From NCBI GenBank assembly GCA_022821805.1, contig JAJECX010000001.1:62001-126000 (forward strand): a DNA stretch of 64,000 nt, read 5' to 3'. The notes under the pieces were generated by a model. That model did not search any database. It was given only the letters and a program-made list of their open reading frames with translations, and had not been told where the DNA came from. The position numbers and the translations under genes are program-made. How positions within the stretch are numbered: position 1 is the stretch's first letter; every line of letters begins with the position of its first letter. Positions 16,507-24,320 of the stretch are shown piece by piece. Source of the DNA: Anaerolineae bacterium. GTDB taxonomy: Bacteria > Chloroflexota > Anaerolineae > Aggregatilineales > Phototrophicaceae.

Positions 16507-17541
16507 TTACTTGGCAGCGATGTTTTCCTGAAATTCGCGCTGATATGCGAGCGCCTTCGGGTGCTGCGGATTGATCGCCAGCGCTCGCTCGACGGCTGCC
16601 TTCGCCGCTCCCGAATCATGCTTGCGCAAGTGATCGGCCAAGGTGAGATAGCGGGCAACCGCTTTTTTTGCGTTGTCGTTCGCCAAGAACCATTCCGCGA
16701 TCGCGCGCTGCTCATCGACCAGCTCAGGTTTGATCGTCACCGCTTTAACTCGCTCCGCGTTTGCCTGGCGGCTTTCCCCCTGTCTATCATATAGGTCCGC
16801 CAAGCGCAGATGCCCCGATACCGCCTCATCAATCTGTCCCAGTTTCTTTTGGATCGAGACCAGTTTCGTCAGCGCTTTGGCGTCGGAGGGCGCCAGCTCG
16901 TGCGCGCGTTTGTAGATTGCGATCTGCTGTTCCAGCTCGAGCTTGGAACGCGAATTAGCTTGACGCGGCGCATCGCCATTGAATTGAGACATGGCGGCTT
17001 CGATTCCCTCGCTGAGCCAGACTTCGATCGCATCGGCCGCCCGCGCTGCCACCTCATCCGCCAGAATCGCATCATCGCCTTTGAGTGGCTGCAGCACGAA
17101 ATCGACCGGCTGCATTTTCCCCGGCGGACGCCCGATGCCGAATCGAACACGGGCGAAGGCGCTGTCGCCGAGGTGCTGAATGATGCTGCGCAGGCCATTT
17201 TGTCCGCCGTGCCCGCCAGACTTCCGCAATCGCAGTTTGCCGAAAGGCGTATCCAGGTCGTCGTGCACGACAATCAGGTGTTCACTGGCTATATCGTAAT
17301 AGTCCATCAGCGCGCGCGCGGATTCGCCGCTGCGGTTCATGTACGTGAGGGGCTTCGCTAGCTTGACCCGTTCGCCGCGGATGGCGCCGTCCCAGGTTTG
17401 CGCGCGCCGCTCGCTGCGGCCGCTGCCGAGACTGTGACGATTCACCAACTCGTCGATCACGCGCCAGCCGACGTTGTGGCGCGTCTTTTCGTATTTGGCG
17501 CCGGGATTCCCCAGCCCAACGATTAGGCGCTTTTCAGCCAT
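16507..17541 (-). CDS. pth: Peptidyl-tRNA hydrolase with C-terminal TPR tail
   Basis: Recycles peptidyl-tRNA released from stalled ribosomes. All catalytic and tRNA-binding residues are present: Asn12 (GLGNPG), His22 (TRHNVGW), Asn69 (TYMNRSG), Asp95 (VVHDDLD) and Asn115 (GGHGGQNGLRSI). The Pth domain ends near residue 190. About 150 further residues form helical repeats of TPR type (AIYKRAHELAPSD, AAVERALAINPQHPKALAY), which bacterial Pth (about 190 residues) normally lacks. I chose ATG 17541 (MAEKRLIVGLG); the frame is open further upstream, but that sequence belongs to the neighbouring gene region and is not conserved. Confidence 0.93.
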   Translation of the reverse strand: MAEKRLIVGLGNPGAKYEKTRHNVGWRVIDELVNRHSLGSGRSERRAQTWDGAIRGERVKLAKPLTYMNRSGESARALMDYYDIASEHLIVVHDDLDTPFGKLRLRKSGGHGGQNGLRSIIQHLGDSAFARVRFGIGRPPGKMQPVDFVLQPLKGDDAILADEVAARAADAIEVWLSEGIEAAMSQFNGDAPRQANSRSKLELEQQIAIYKRAHELAPSDAKALTKLVSIQKKLGQIDEAVSGHLRLADLYDRQGESRQANAERVKAVTIKPELVDEQRAIAEWFLANDNAKKAVARYLTLADHLRKHDSGAAKAAVERALAINPQHPKALAYQREFQENIAAK

Positions 17542-17614
17542 TGCAATTTCAACCCTTGCGCTGCCGCCGATATAGTAGCAGACGCGCAGTCGTATTGTAC
17601 AGCGAGGACGCCGC

Positions 17615-18385
17615 TTACAAGGAGCTGTCGTCGACGTAGCGCGGATAAGCGCTCTTGGCTGACTCGGCGCGGGCGAGATCCAAGTCCAAGGTGATGAATG
17701 GATGATCAGCGTCGGTCGCTGCGAGCAGGTCGCCATCGGGGTCACAGATCCAGCCGGCGCCGCCGAGCCGGATGTGATCGGCGCGCCCCGCGTGATTGGA
17801 CGAAAGGCAGAATGCGCCCGCCACGACGGCAGCCGTCCGGCCGCCCGCCAGCCACTTCTCGTTGCAAAATGCCGGTGTGCTGCGCGGATTCAGCAGCATG
17901 TGTATGCCGCGCTTGCCGTATTCGCGCGCATGCTGCATGAACCAGATTTCGGTGCAAATACTTACGCCGATGGATAGCTCGCCCAGGCGGAGCGGCGCGA
18001 ACTTAATCGGCGCTCGATCATACCAGTTGGCTTCCCAATAGCCGTCGTCGTTCGGGAGATAGGTCTTGCGGTGAATCCATTGCAGTCCGCGCGCGGCATT
18101 CCAGGCGTAGGCGACGTTGTATCGTTTGCCATCTGCATCCCGTGGCGCCGTGCCGATAACTGTCGCAGCGCCGAGTTCCGGCAGGCGCTCAAGCCAGCGC
18201 TCGTGACCATCCACGGCGGCGCGCCAGACAGCCTCGTTATATTCGGGAGCAGTACAAAACCAGGGCGCGAAACACATCTCCGGCAGCAGCACGAGGTCGG
18301 AGCGCTCGCGCGAAACATGCTCCTGCAGCGCCGCCCATTCGCTCGGCAATTGGCTCGCGTCAATCTGGGTGACTGTCGCCTTCAT
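17615..18385 (-). CDS. Carbon-nitrogen hydrolase (nitrilase superfamily)
   Basis: Cytosolic amidase-type enzyme that cleaves non-peptide C-N bonds. The Glu-Lys-Cys triad is visible: Glu36 in LLPEMCF, Lys107 in HRKTYLP and Cys144 in SICTEIWF. The 256-residue length fits a single-domain member. The sequence around the triad (DDGYWEANWYDR) recalls N-carbamoylputrescine or beta-ureidopropionase branches, but the substrate is not decided. Its start overlaps the stop of the upstream ABC exporter gene by four bases (ATGA), so it is probably translated from the same mRNA. Confidence 0.85.
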   Translation of the reverse strand: MKATVTQIDASQLPSEWAALQEHVSRERSDLVLLPEMCFAPWFCTAPEYNEAVWRAAVDGHERWLERLPELGAATVIGTAPRDADGKRYNVAYAWNAARGLQWIHRKTYLPNDDGYWEANWYDRAPIKFAPLRLGELSIGVSICTEIWFMQHAREYGKRGIHMLLNPRSTPAFCNEKWLAGGRTAAVVAGAFCLSSNHAGRADHIRLGGAGWICDPDGDLLAATDADHPFITLDLDLARAESAKSAYPRYVDDSSL

Positions 18386-20322
18386 GCCAGTTCGCCCTGT
18401 CCGCTGAATTGTGTCTCATAGAGCCCGGCGTAGAGACCTGCTTGATCCAGGAGTTCGGCGTGGCTTCCCTGCTCGACGATGACGCCGCGATCCAGCACCA
18501 GAATGGTATCGGCGGCCAGAATCGTGCTCAGCCGATGGGCGATCACGATGCTGGTGCGTCCGCGCATGATTTGGCTGAGCGCGTCCTGGATTAACGCTTC
18601 AGACTGGCTGTCAAGATGGCTGGTGGCTTCGTCCAGCACCAGAATCCGCGGATCCTTCAAAACGACGCGGGCGATCGCGATCCGCTGCTTTTCGCCGCCG
18701 CTTAGCCGATAACCGCGCTCGCCGACGATGGAGTCATAGCCGTCGCTCAGCCCCATCACGAAATCATGGATATGGGCTATTTTCGCCGCTGCTTCGAGTT
18801 CGGTTTGCGATGCGTCCGGCTTGGCATAGAGCAGGTTGGTGCGGATCGTATCATGGAAGAGGTAGGTCTCTTGGGTCACCATGCCGATGTTCTGCGCCAT
18901 GGTGCTCAGCGTCAGGTCGCGCAGGTCATAGCCATCGAGCGTAACCCGCCCGGCGGACGGATCGTATAAGCGTGGGATCAGGTAGGTCAGCGTCGTTTTG
19001 CCGGCGCCGCTGGGTCCGACCAGCGCGACAAGCTGGCCCGGCTCAATGCGGAAGGAGATTTTTTCCAGCGCCATCTCGCGCGCTTGGTGTACCGGGCCGG
19101 TGACAGGCGCGCCCGTACCCCGCCGGCCGCTTTCGCCCGAGCGCGTCGCATCGACGCTGGCAAATCGTCCGATTCGCTCAACATCGGAAAGCAGCTGCGC
19201 GTCATCGATGCGATAGCGAAAGTTCACATTCTCGAATGCCAGCTTGCCATCGACCTCATCCAGATGAATTGCGTCGTCAGCCTCGGTGATTTCCAGCGGC
19301 AGATCAATGATCTCAAATACGCGCTCGAAGCTGACAATGGACTGCGCGAATTCCACCGGCGCGTTGGCTAACATTTCGAGAGGCCAGTACAGCCGCGTGG
19401 CGTAGACGACGAAGGCGACAATGGTGCCGATTGAGAGCGCCTCCCCAATAACAAGCAATCCGCCTATCCAATAGATCAGCGCCGTGCCGATGTAATCCAA
19501 AAGACCGAGAACGGTGGAGAATTGAATCCCCAAAACCGCGCGCTTGATGCCGGCATCGCGAACTTCAGCAGCGCGCCGATCGAAGTGTTCAACCTCTGCT
19601 TCCAGCCGTCCGAAGAGTTTAACGAGCAAAGCGCCGCTTATATTAAGTGTTTCGTTCATCATCGCATTCATCTGCGCGTCGATTACCCGCTGCTCGCGCG
19701 CAATACGTTCCAGGCGCGCGCCAAGCCGCCGCATGATGATCAGGTAGAAGGGCAAAACGGTGACGCTTATCAGGGTCAAGCGCCATTCCAAATGCAGCAT
19801 GATCGCCAAGGAGGCGACAACCATAAAGAAATTGGTGATAATCGCAACGATAGTATTGCTAACGGCGTTCTGCGCGCCAATTACATCGTTGTTCAGGCGG
19901 CTCATCAGCTCGCCCGTTTTTGTATTGGTGAAGAAACGGAGCGACATCTGCTGCAAGTGGCGATAAAGCGAAATCCGCAGGTCGTAGATCACACCTTCGG
20001 CGATGGTGACATTCAGCTTGCGCTGTACGATTCTTACGCAGGCGACGGTTAGCGGCAAAACGAGCATTGCGAGCGCCAATACGTTGAGCATGCCGATGTC
20101 TTTGGCCGGCAGCGCAACGTCGATGATCTGACGGAAGATCAGCGGATTGATCAATCCCAAGCTGGTCGTTAGCACGATGGCGACCAGCATGCCAACTATA
20201 TGCAGCCGGTACGGTTTGGCGTATCGCAGAACGCGAAGAAGCAGGCGCCCCGACATATTGGGTTTCGCCTTTGCTTCGAACCTCCGCCTATGGCGGAACC
20301 AGCCGCCGCCAATCATTCCCAT
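18382..20322 (-). CDS. ABC exporter, fused permease and ATPase (MsbA/BmrA type)
   Basis: Half-transporter that would dimerise to export a lipid, peptide or drug. Residues about 30-330 form a six-helix type IV transmembrane domain; the ATPase follows with Walker A (GPSGAGKTT, near residue 440), Q-loop, signature LSGGEKQRIAIAR, Walker B ILVLDEATSHLD and switch His (IAHRLST). A segment of about 45 residues (372-415, Gly/Arg/Ser-rich) is inserted just after the A-loop tyrosine (FENVNFRY) and before the first Walker strands, where the family has only a short turn. Length is 646 residues. The nitrilase-family gene follows with a 4-base overlap. Confidence 0.93.
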   Translation of the reverse strand: MGMIGGGWFRHRRRFEAKAKPNMSGRLLLRVLRYAKPYRLHIVGMLVAIVLTTSLGLINPLIFRQIIDVALPAKDIGMLNVLALAMLVLPLTVACVRIVQRKLNVTIAEGVIYDLRISLYRHLQQMSLRFFTNTKTGELMSRLNNDVIGAQNAVSNTIVAIITNFFMVVASLAIMLHLEWRLTLISVTVLPFYLIIMRRLGARLERIAREQRVIDAQMNAMMNETLNISGALLVKLFGRLEAEVEHFDRRAAEVRDAGIKRAVLGIQFSTVLGLLDYIGTALIYWIGGLLVIGEALSIGTIVAFVVYATRLYWPLEMLANAPVEFAQSIVSFERVFEIIDLPLEITEADDAIHLDEVDGKLAFENVNFRYRIDDAQLLSDVERIGRFASVDATRSGESGRRGTGAPVTGPVHQAREMALEKISFRIEPGQLVALVGPSGAGKTTLTYLIPRLYDPSAGRVTLDGYDLRDLTLSTMAQNIGMVTQETYLFHDTIRTNLLYAKPDASQTELEAAAKIAHIHDFVMGLSDGYDSIVGERGYRLSGGEKQRIAIARVVLKDPRILVLDEATSHLDSQSEALIQDALSQIMRGRTSIVIAHRLSTILAADTILVLDRGVIVEQGSHAELLDQAGLYAGLYETQFSGQGELA

Positions 20323-20529
20323 TCGCTATCGCCGCCTCCTGTCATGACTATATCATAGGGGCTTCGGTATCCGTGAAGGTACTGTCCGAATGTCTAGGGC
20401 GCCTGCGCCTTTGACCAGGCGCTAGCGCGGTAGGCCAAAAGCGGCTAATGCCCGCTGGTCCTTACACGATTTCTCGGAGCTTCTGTCAAGGGAGGCGCTG
20501 TTGTAGCTTGAATGAGAGACGGGTTCGGG

Positions 20530-20922
20530 CTAACGATCCATTGCCAAGCCACGCACGATCGCGCGCGCGTCATTCATGTTCGGCGCGAAGAGGATATCGC
20601 GCCCCTCGACGGCGTTGTTAAAGGTCTTCTGGATCGTCTGATAGATGGCGCGGATTGCGCCGTTGGCGCCGACGACGACGCGGGCGCCTTCGTTAGGACG
20701 CGCTTCCCCCGATGCCAGCAAGGTCTTGGCGGCAGTCAAGATGTCACGGGGGATGGTCGTGCCTTCCAGGTCGATGATCAAGTCGACAAAGTGTTCCACG
20801 CTGCCGATCAATTGGTCGGCTTTATGCACCGCTTCCTCCAGCTCTTCCCAATCCCATTCCGATTCGAATTCAAGGAGGATTACGGTCTTCTTCTTGTTGT
20901 CCCAGCGAGTGACGATCGCCAT
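20530..20922 (-). CDS. STAS/SpoIIAA-like protein of unknown function
   Basis: 130-residue soluble protein. The pattern of an N-terminal strand pair (TVILLEFESEWDWEELEEAVHKADQ broken by a WxW motif), a strand VDLIIDLEG, a helix, and a strand VVVGANGAIRAIY resembles STAS-fold proteins seen in Chloroflexota genomes. No phosphorylatable serine at the SpoIIAA position can be assigned with confidence. It stands alone, with about 200 bases free on its downstream side and 130 on its upstream side. The role is unknown; a partner in a signalling switch is only a guess. Confidence 0.6.
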   Translation of the reverse strand: MAIVTRWDNKKKTVILLEFESEWDWEELEEAVHKADQLIGSVEHFVDLIIDLEGTTIPRDILTAAKTLLASGEARPNEGARVVVGANGAIRAIYQTIQKTFNNAVEGRDILFAPNMNDARAIVRGLAMDR

Positions 20923-21054
20923 CGTGCCTGTCCTGTTGCTAGCCGAAAGTTACACATCAATATACGTATGATTATGCCAGGAGTTGCCGCCGATTCCAGT
21001 ATAATCTTAACCCTGCAGGAGTCTGGCAACAAGTCAAGACGGACTCGACCGGAC

Positions 21055-21849
21055 TCAGTTTCCCACGATTTGGAAGGCGACGGGCGATGTCACGGGCTGC
21101 CCGTTTACGCTGATATCGACGCTCCAGAAACCGACTGTGAATGGCGTATCGGTCTGATCAATGAAGAACCAGATACAACTGTCGTTGATCTCGTGTTCCC
21201 GCTGAAAGCTGAAGCTGACCACTTCTGTTTCCGCGCGACGCCAACTGGACGAAATCGTTGCGCCAGCCGGTATCGCAAAGGCGCGTCCAACGACGTATAT
21301 CGCCGTCGACGCCGGCGTGAAACGGGGATTGACATCGAGGGCGCAATCAAATTCATTGACGCCCGAGGCCATGGCGATGTTCTCCAGGCGCGGACCTTGT
21401 TGCGCCGATGTCGGTGGCGGCGTCACAGCAGGTGGCGTAACAATCGCTCTCGGCGCTTGGGAACGCGGCGACTGAGCAGTGACCGAAAGCGCAGGCTCAT
21501 TGGCGGCGGGTGAAGGCGGGATAAATGTGTTGAATTCCTCAACTTGCTGAAGGTTCTGTTCAATGAAGGCGCTCTCGGTGCCGAGGCTAATCAGATTGGA
21601 GGCGAGGAAGGTGCCGGCTGCGTCCGCCTGGGCGACGCGCGTGCCGGCGTAGTCCAGCGTGGTCTGGATGCGGGCGCGAGCGACGGTAGCGGTGACGCGC
21701 AGCAATTCGATGCTGGAGAGGGCTTCAGCATACGCGGCTGTCACTGTCTGCTGCGGCTCGCTGGAACGGCAGGCGCTCAACGTGACGGCGGCGGCCGCCG
21801 CTATGCTGCACATGATAATGCGCGCAGTCTGCGGGATTCTGCTGACCAT
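21055..21849 (-). CDS. Putative lipoprotein of unknown function
   Basis: Exported, lipid-anchored protein. From ATG 21849 the N-terminus reads MVSRIPQTARIIMC, a hydrophobic Ala-rich core and the lipobox LSAC (Cys27). The middle (residues about 30-100) is helical and Ala/Thr-rich, then a Pro/Ala/Thr-rich linker of about 50 residues, then a C-terminal beta-rich domain (residues about 150-264) with two Cys (FDCALD, NDSCIWFFID) that could form a disulfide. The longer frame from 21882 would put extra residues before the signal and is disfavoured. It lies directly downstream of the tmRNA terminator. Confidence 0.65.
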   Translation of the reverse strand: MVSRIPQTARIIMCSIAAAAAVTLSACRSSEPQQTVTAAYAEALSSIELLRVTATVARARIQTTLDYAGTRVAQADAAGTFLASNLISLGTESAFIEQNLQQVEEFNTFIPPSPAANEPALSVTAQSPRSQAPRAIVTPPAVTPPPTSAQQGPRLENIAMASGVNEFDCALDVNPRFTPASTAIYVVGRAFAIPAGATISSSWRRAETEVVSFSFQREHEINDSCIWFFIDQTDTPFTVGFWSVDISVNGQPVTSPVAFQIVGN

Positions 21850-21869
21850 AGTGCGAGCGATTATAACGC

Positions 21870-21904
21870 AAGAAGCAAACACCGCCCTGCGAGGCGCAAG
21901 GCGG
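21870..21904 (-). terminator. Intrinsic terminator of ssrA
   Basis: Reading the minus strand, a 10-bp stem (CCGCCTTGCG / CGCAGGGCGG, one G-U pair) with a 3-base loop occupies 21904-21882, followed by a T-enriched tail (TGTTTGCTTCTT). It lies 11 bases after the predicted 3' end of the tmRNA. The tail is only partly T-rich. Confidence 0.55.
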
Positions 21905-21914
21905 CAAATGAGAG

Positions 21915-22301
21915 TGGAAGCGCCGGGGACCTGCCCCCCGGGTCCGCTGGTTTCGAAACTCGCACTTCTACAAGCTTAGCTCTCTGAAAGGTTTCGCGCA
22001 GCGCAGCCCAGAGGGCGCGGTTCACGTTGCGCTAGCCGATTGGTCTTGGCGCCATCTTATCGGCGTGGACGGCGGGCACCCTAGCTTTTTATGACACTCG
22101 TTGCAGTTCGTGAAGGGAGACGAGTCTGCAGGAGCGGTAGAGGACTTTTTGCCTCTACTCCCTCACGCCGGTTGGCTAAGCCACCATTGGGAGGGGTTGG
22201 AAATTGGGTTTTGCACCTATGTGCGTTGCCAGTTTTTCGTGTCTTGGCGCCACGGCTTGCAGTGCGGTTTCAGCCACCAACGTCGAATCTGATTCGCCCC
22301 C
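21915..22301 (-). ncRNA. ssrA: Transfer-messenger RNA (tmRNA)
   Basis: Rescues stalled ribosomes and tags the nascent chain for proteolysis. The 5' end GGGGGCGAATCAGATTCGACG matches the conserved tmRNA start (GATTCGACG). Seven bases GGGGGCG pair with CGCTTCC before discriminator A at 21915 (two G-U pairs); CCA is not encoded. The resume region ATAGGTGCAAA matches E. coli ATAGTCGCAAA, and the tag frame (22214 to 22176) reads AKPNFQPLPMVA then TAG. Near the 3' end, AAGCTTGTAGA corresponds to E. coli AAGCATGTAGT. Length is 387 bases. The tag ends MVA rather than LAA, and the T-loop is GGCAGGT rather than the usual TTCRANT. Ends are predicted from pairing. Confidence 0.9.
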
Positions 22302-22354
22302 ATGATGGCTGATAATGCCGGCTGCCCAATCAGCCTTCATCACCACGCAACAAC

Positions 22355-22383
22355 AGTATAGCGCATTACGCAGCGACTGTGAA
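22355..22383 (-). promoter_or_regulatory. ssrA: sigma70-type promoter of ssrA
   Basis: On the minus strand TTCACA (22383-22378) is followed after exactly 17 bases by TATACT (22360-22355). Transcription would begin near 22348, leaving a leader of about 47 bases before the mature 5' end, to be removed by RNase P as is usual for tmRNA. Confidence 0.55.
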
Positions 22384-22508
22384 GATAACTTGCAAATGAG
22401 TTTCGTTAGATTCGGCTGCCAATGCGATGATGGCGAGTCCGCCTAATATTTTATGACGAATGCGGTATGATTGGAATTTGCATTGCGGCTCGGGGAAAGG
22501 CGCAAGAT

Positions 22509-23513
22509 GTGGCGGTAGATGTCTTAATTGTCGGCGCAGGTTTAGCCGGGTTGATGGCGGCGACTACCTTGCAGGAGAATGGTCTTACCGTACACGTGAT
22601 CGATCGGGGACGCAGCGTTGGCGGTCGCCTCGCGACCCGGCGCGTTGGCGAAAACGGACTGGCCGATCACGGGGCGCAGTTCTTTACCGTGCGGACATCG
22701 ACCTTGCAGCGCTATGTCGATCGCTGGCGGGCGCTTGATTTGGTCTACGTGTGGGGAACCGGCTGGTCGGATGGCAGCCTCAAGCGCACCATCAGCGACG
22801 GGCACCCGCGATATGCGGTTCGGGGCGGCATGAACAAGCTGGCCAAACACCTGGAGCAGGGCATCAATATCTCGATCGACCGGTTGATTTCCGGCATTCG
22901 CCAAGAGAACGGCGGCTGGGAGCTTTACGATAGCGGCGGCAAGTCCTACGCGGCCAACGGGCTGATCATGACGCCGCCGATGCCCGAGACGCTTGAATTG
23001 CTGACCGCCAGCGGAGTGCATCTTAATGCGGACGATGATGCCGCGCTACGGCGAATACGTTTCGGTCCCTGCTTATGCGGCATCCACGCGGTCAACGGCG
23101 ATGTCGATTTGCCGGAGCCGGGCGCCATGCAGAACTTTCAAAGCGACGTGTACTGGATAGCGGACAATCAGGCGAAGGGAATATCGGCGACCCGGATCAT
23201 CACCAGCCACGCCAACGCCAAATTCAGCCGCCAGAATTGGGACGCTTCCGAAGCTGATATAATTCGGGCGCTCGAATCGGCGGTGCAACCCTTCCTTAAG
23301 CCGGGCGCGAATATCGTGCAAACGCAGCTCAAAAAGTGGCGCTACTCCGTGCCCTTGACGACTCATCCACAAGAATGTTTGCTGGCGCAGGATCTGCCAC
23401 CGCTGGTATTCGCCGGTGATGCCTTCGGCGGGCGTGGACGCGTGGAAGGCGCGTTTCTTTCCGGAATCGCCGCGGGCGAGACGATGGCCGAGGCGCTGGC
23501 CTCATTGTCTTGA
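22509..23513 (+). CDS. Renalase-like FAD-dependent amine oxidase
   Basis: Flavoprotein of the renalase/NAD(P)-binding amine oxidase group. The FAD-binding Rossmann motif is VLIVGAGLAGLMAATTL, followed by RSVGGRLATRR and DHGAQFFTVR, which are typical of renalase homologues that oxidise mis-reduced nicotinamide isomers. The C-terminal FAD motif is FAGDAFGGRGRVEGAFLSG. I chose GTG 22509, with AAAGG about nine bases upstream, over ATG 22467, because it puts the Rossmann strand close to the N-terminus. Length from there is 334 residues. The stop codon overlaps the TTG start of the next gene. Substrate is inferred from family only. Confidence 0.85.
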   Translation: MAVDVLIVGAGLAGLMAATTLQENGLTVHVIDRGRSVGGRLATRRVGENGLADHGAQFFTVRTSTLQRYVDRWRALDLVYVWGTGWSDGSLKRTISDGHPRYAVRGGMNKLAKHLEQGINISIDRLISGIRQENGGWELYDSGGKSYAANGLIMTPPMPETLELLTASGVHLNADDDAALRRIRFGPCLCGIHAVNGDVDLPEPGAMQNFQSDVYWIADNQAKGISATRIITSHANAKFSRQNWDASEADIIRALESAVQPFLKPGANIVQTQLKKWRYSVPLTTHPQECLLAQDLPPLVFAGDAFGGRGRVEGAFLSGIAAGETMAEALASLS

Positions 23514-24289
23514 ACTTTCTTCGTCGGAGCCGGCGCCGGGCGATTCTTTTTGCATTGCTGCCGTTGATCGGCGTCGTCGCCTTTGGCGCGCTACTCTGGC
23601 TGGGCGTCCCAATCGGCGCGCTCATGCCAGAAGCGGAAACCGCGCTCCAATCCGATGCGCTCGTCCGAGTCAATCGCGAGCGCTGGATAACTTTCGAGCC
23701 GACCGATGCCGACAATTCGAGCGGATTCATTTTCTATCCTGGAGGGCGGGTCGCGCCGGAAGCATACGCGCCCTTGGCTCGAGCGCTTGCTGAGGCGGGG
23801 CGCCTTTCGGTAATCGTTCCTATGCCACTGAACCTTGCCATTTTAAGTCCGGACGCCGCTAGCGATGTTATCACCGCGTTTCCATCCATTGAGCGCTGGG
23901 TCATTGGCGGACATTCGCTTGGTGGGGTGATGGCGGCGCGTTTCGCCCACAATCACCGGGATCGCGTCTATGGTTTGGCGCTCTTGGCAGCATACGCCGA
24001 AGCGCATGTCGATCTGAGCGGCAGTAATTTGGCGGTCGCTGTTATCTATGGGGATCGTGACGGACTGGTTGCGATCGACGAGGTGGAAGGCTCGCTGGAG
24101 AGACTGCCAGCCGCTACAGAAGCGACGAAGATCATCGGCGGGAATCATGCGCAGTTTGGCTGGTACGGCGAGCAGTCGGGCGATTTGCCAGCGCAGATCA
24201 GCCGTGAGGAACAGCGTTCGCTCGTGGTTGCCGCCATATTGCGCCTTTGGCAAGACGCTGGAAGGCGAGTCAAATCCGTGCTAGATTAA
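23510..24289 (+). CDS. Membrane-anchored alpha/beta hydrolase
   Basis: 259-residue protein with an N-terminal membrane anchor (basic RRSRRR then a single hydrophobic helix FALLPLIGVVAFGALLWLG). The outside part is an alpha/beta hydrolase with nucleophile elbow GHSLGG and a late His (GGNHAQFGWYGEQ) and Asp (YGDRDGLV) suitable for the triad; it resembles the small hydrolase family Abhydrolase_5. It starts at TTG 23510, overlapping the previous stop (TTGA), so it is probably translationally coupled. The substrate is unknown. Confidence 0.75.
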   Translation: MNFLRRSRRRAILFALLPLIGVVAFGALLWLGVPIGALMPEAETALQSDALVRVNRERWITFEPTDADNSSGFIFYPGGRVAPEAYAPLARALAEAGRLSVIVPMPLNLAILSPDAASDVITAFPSIERWVIGGHSLGGVMAARFAHNHRDRVYGLALLAAYAEAHVDLSGSNLAVAVIYGDRDGLVAIDEVEGSLERLPAATEATKIIGGNHAQFGWYGEQSGDLPAQISREEQRSLVVAAILRLWQDAGRRVKSVLD

Positions 24290-24320
24290 GCGACGAATTA
24301 TGAGCCTTGAGGTGATCGAG

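Noticed and set aside
20512..21513. Plus-strand open frame of 333 residues
   Set aside because: Runs over two minus-strand genes, one with a clear lipobox and one STAS-like; no domain seen.
22466..22471. TATGAT as the -10 of the renalase-like gene
   Set aside because: The hexamer fits a start at GTG 22509, but no -35 or TGn extension supports it.
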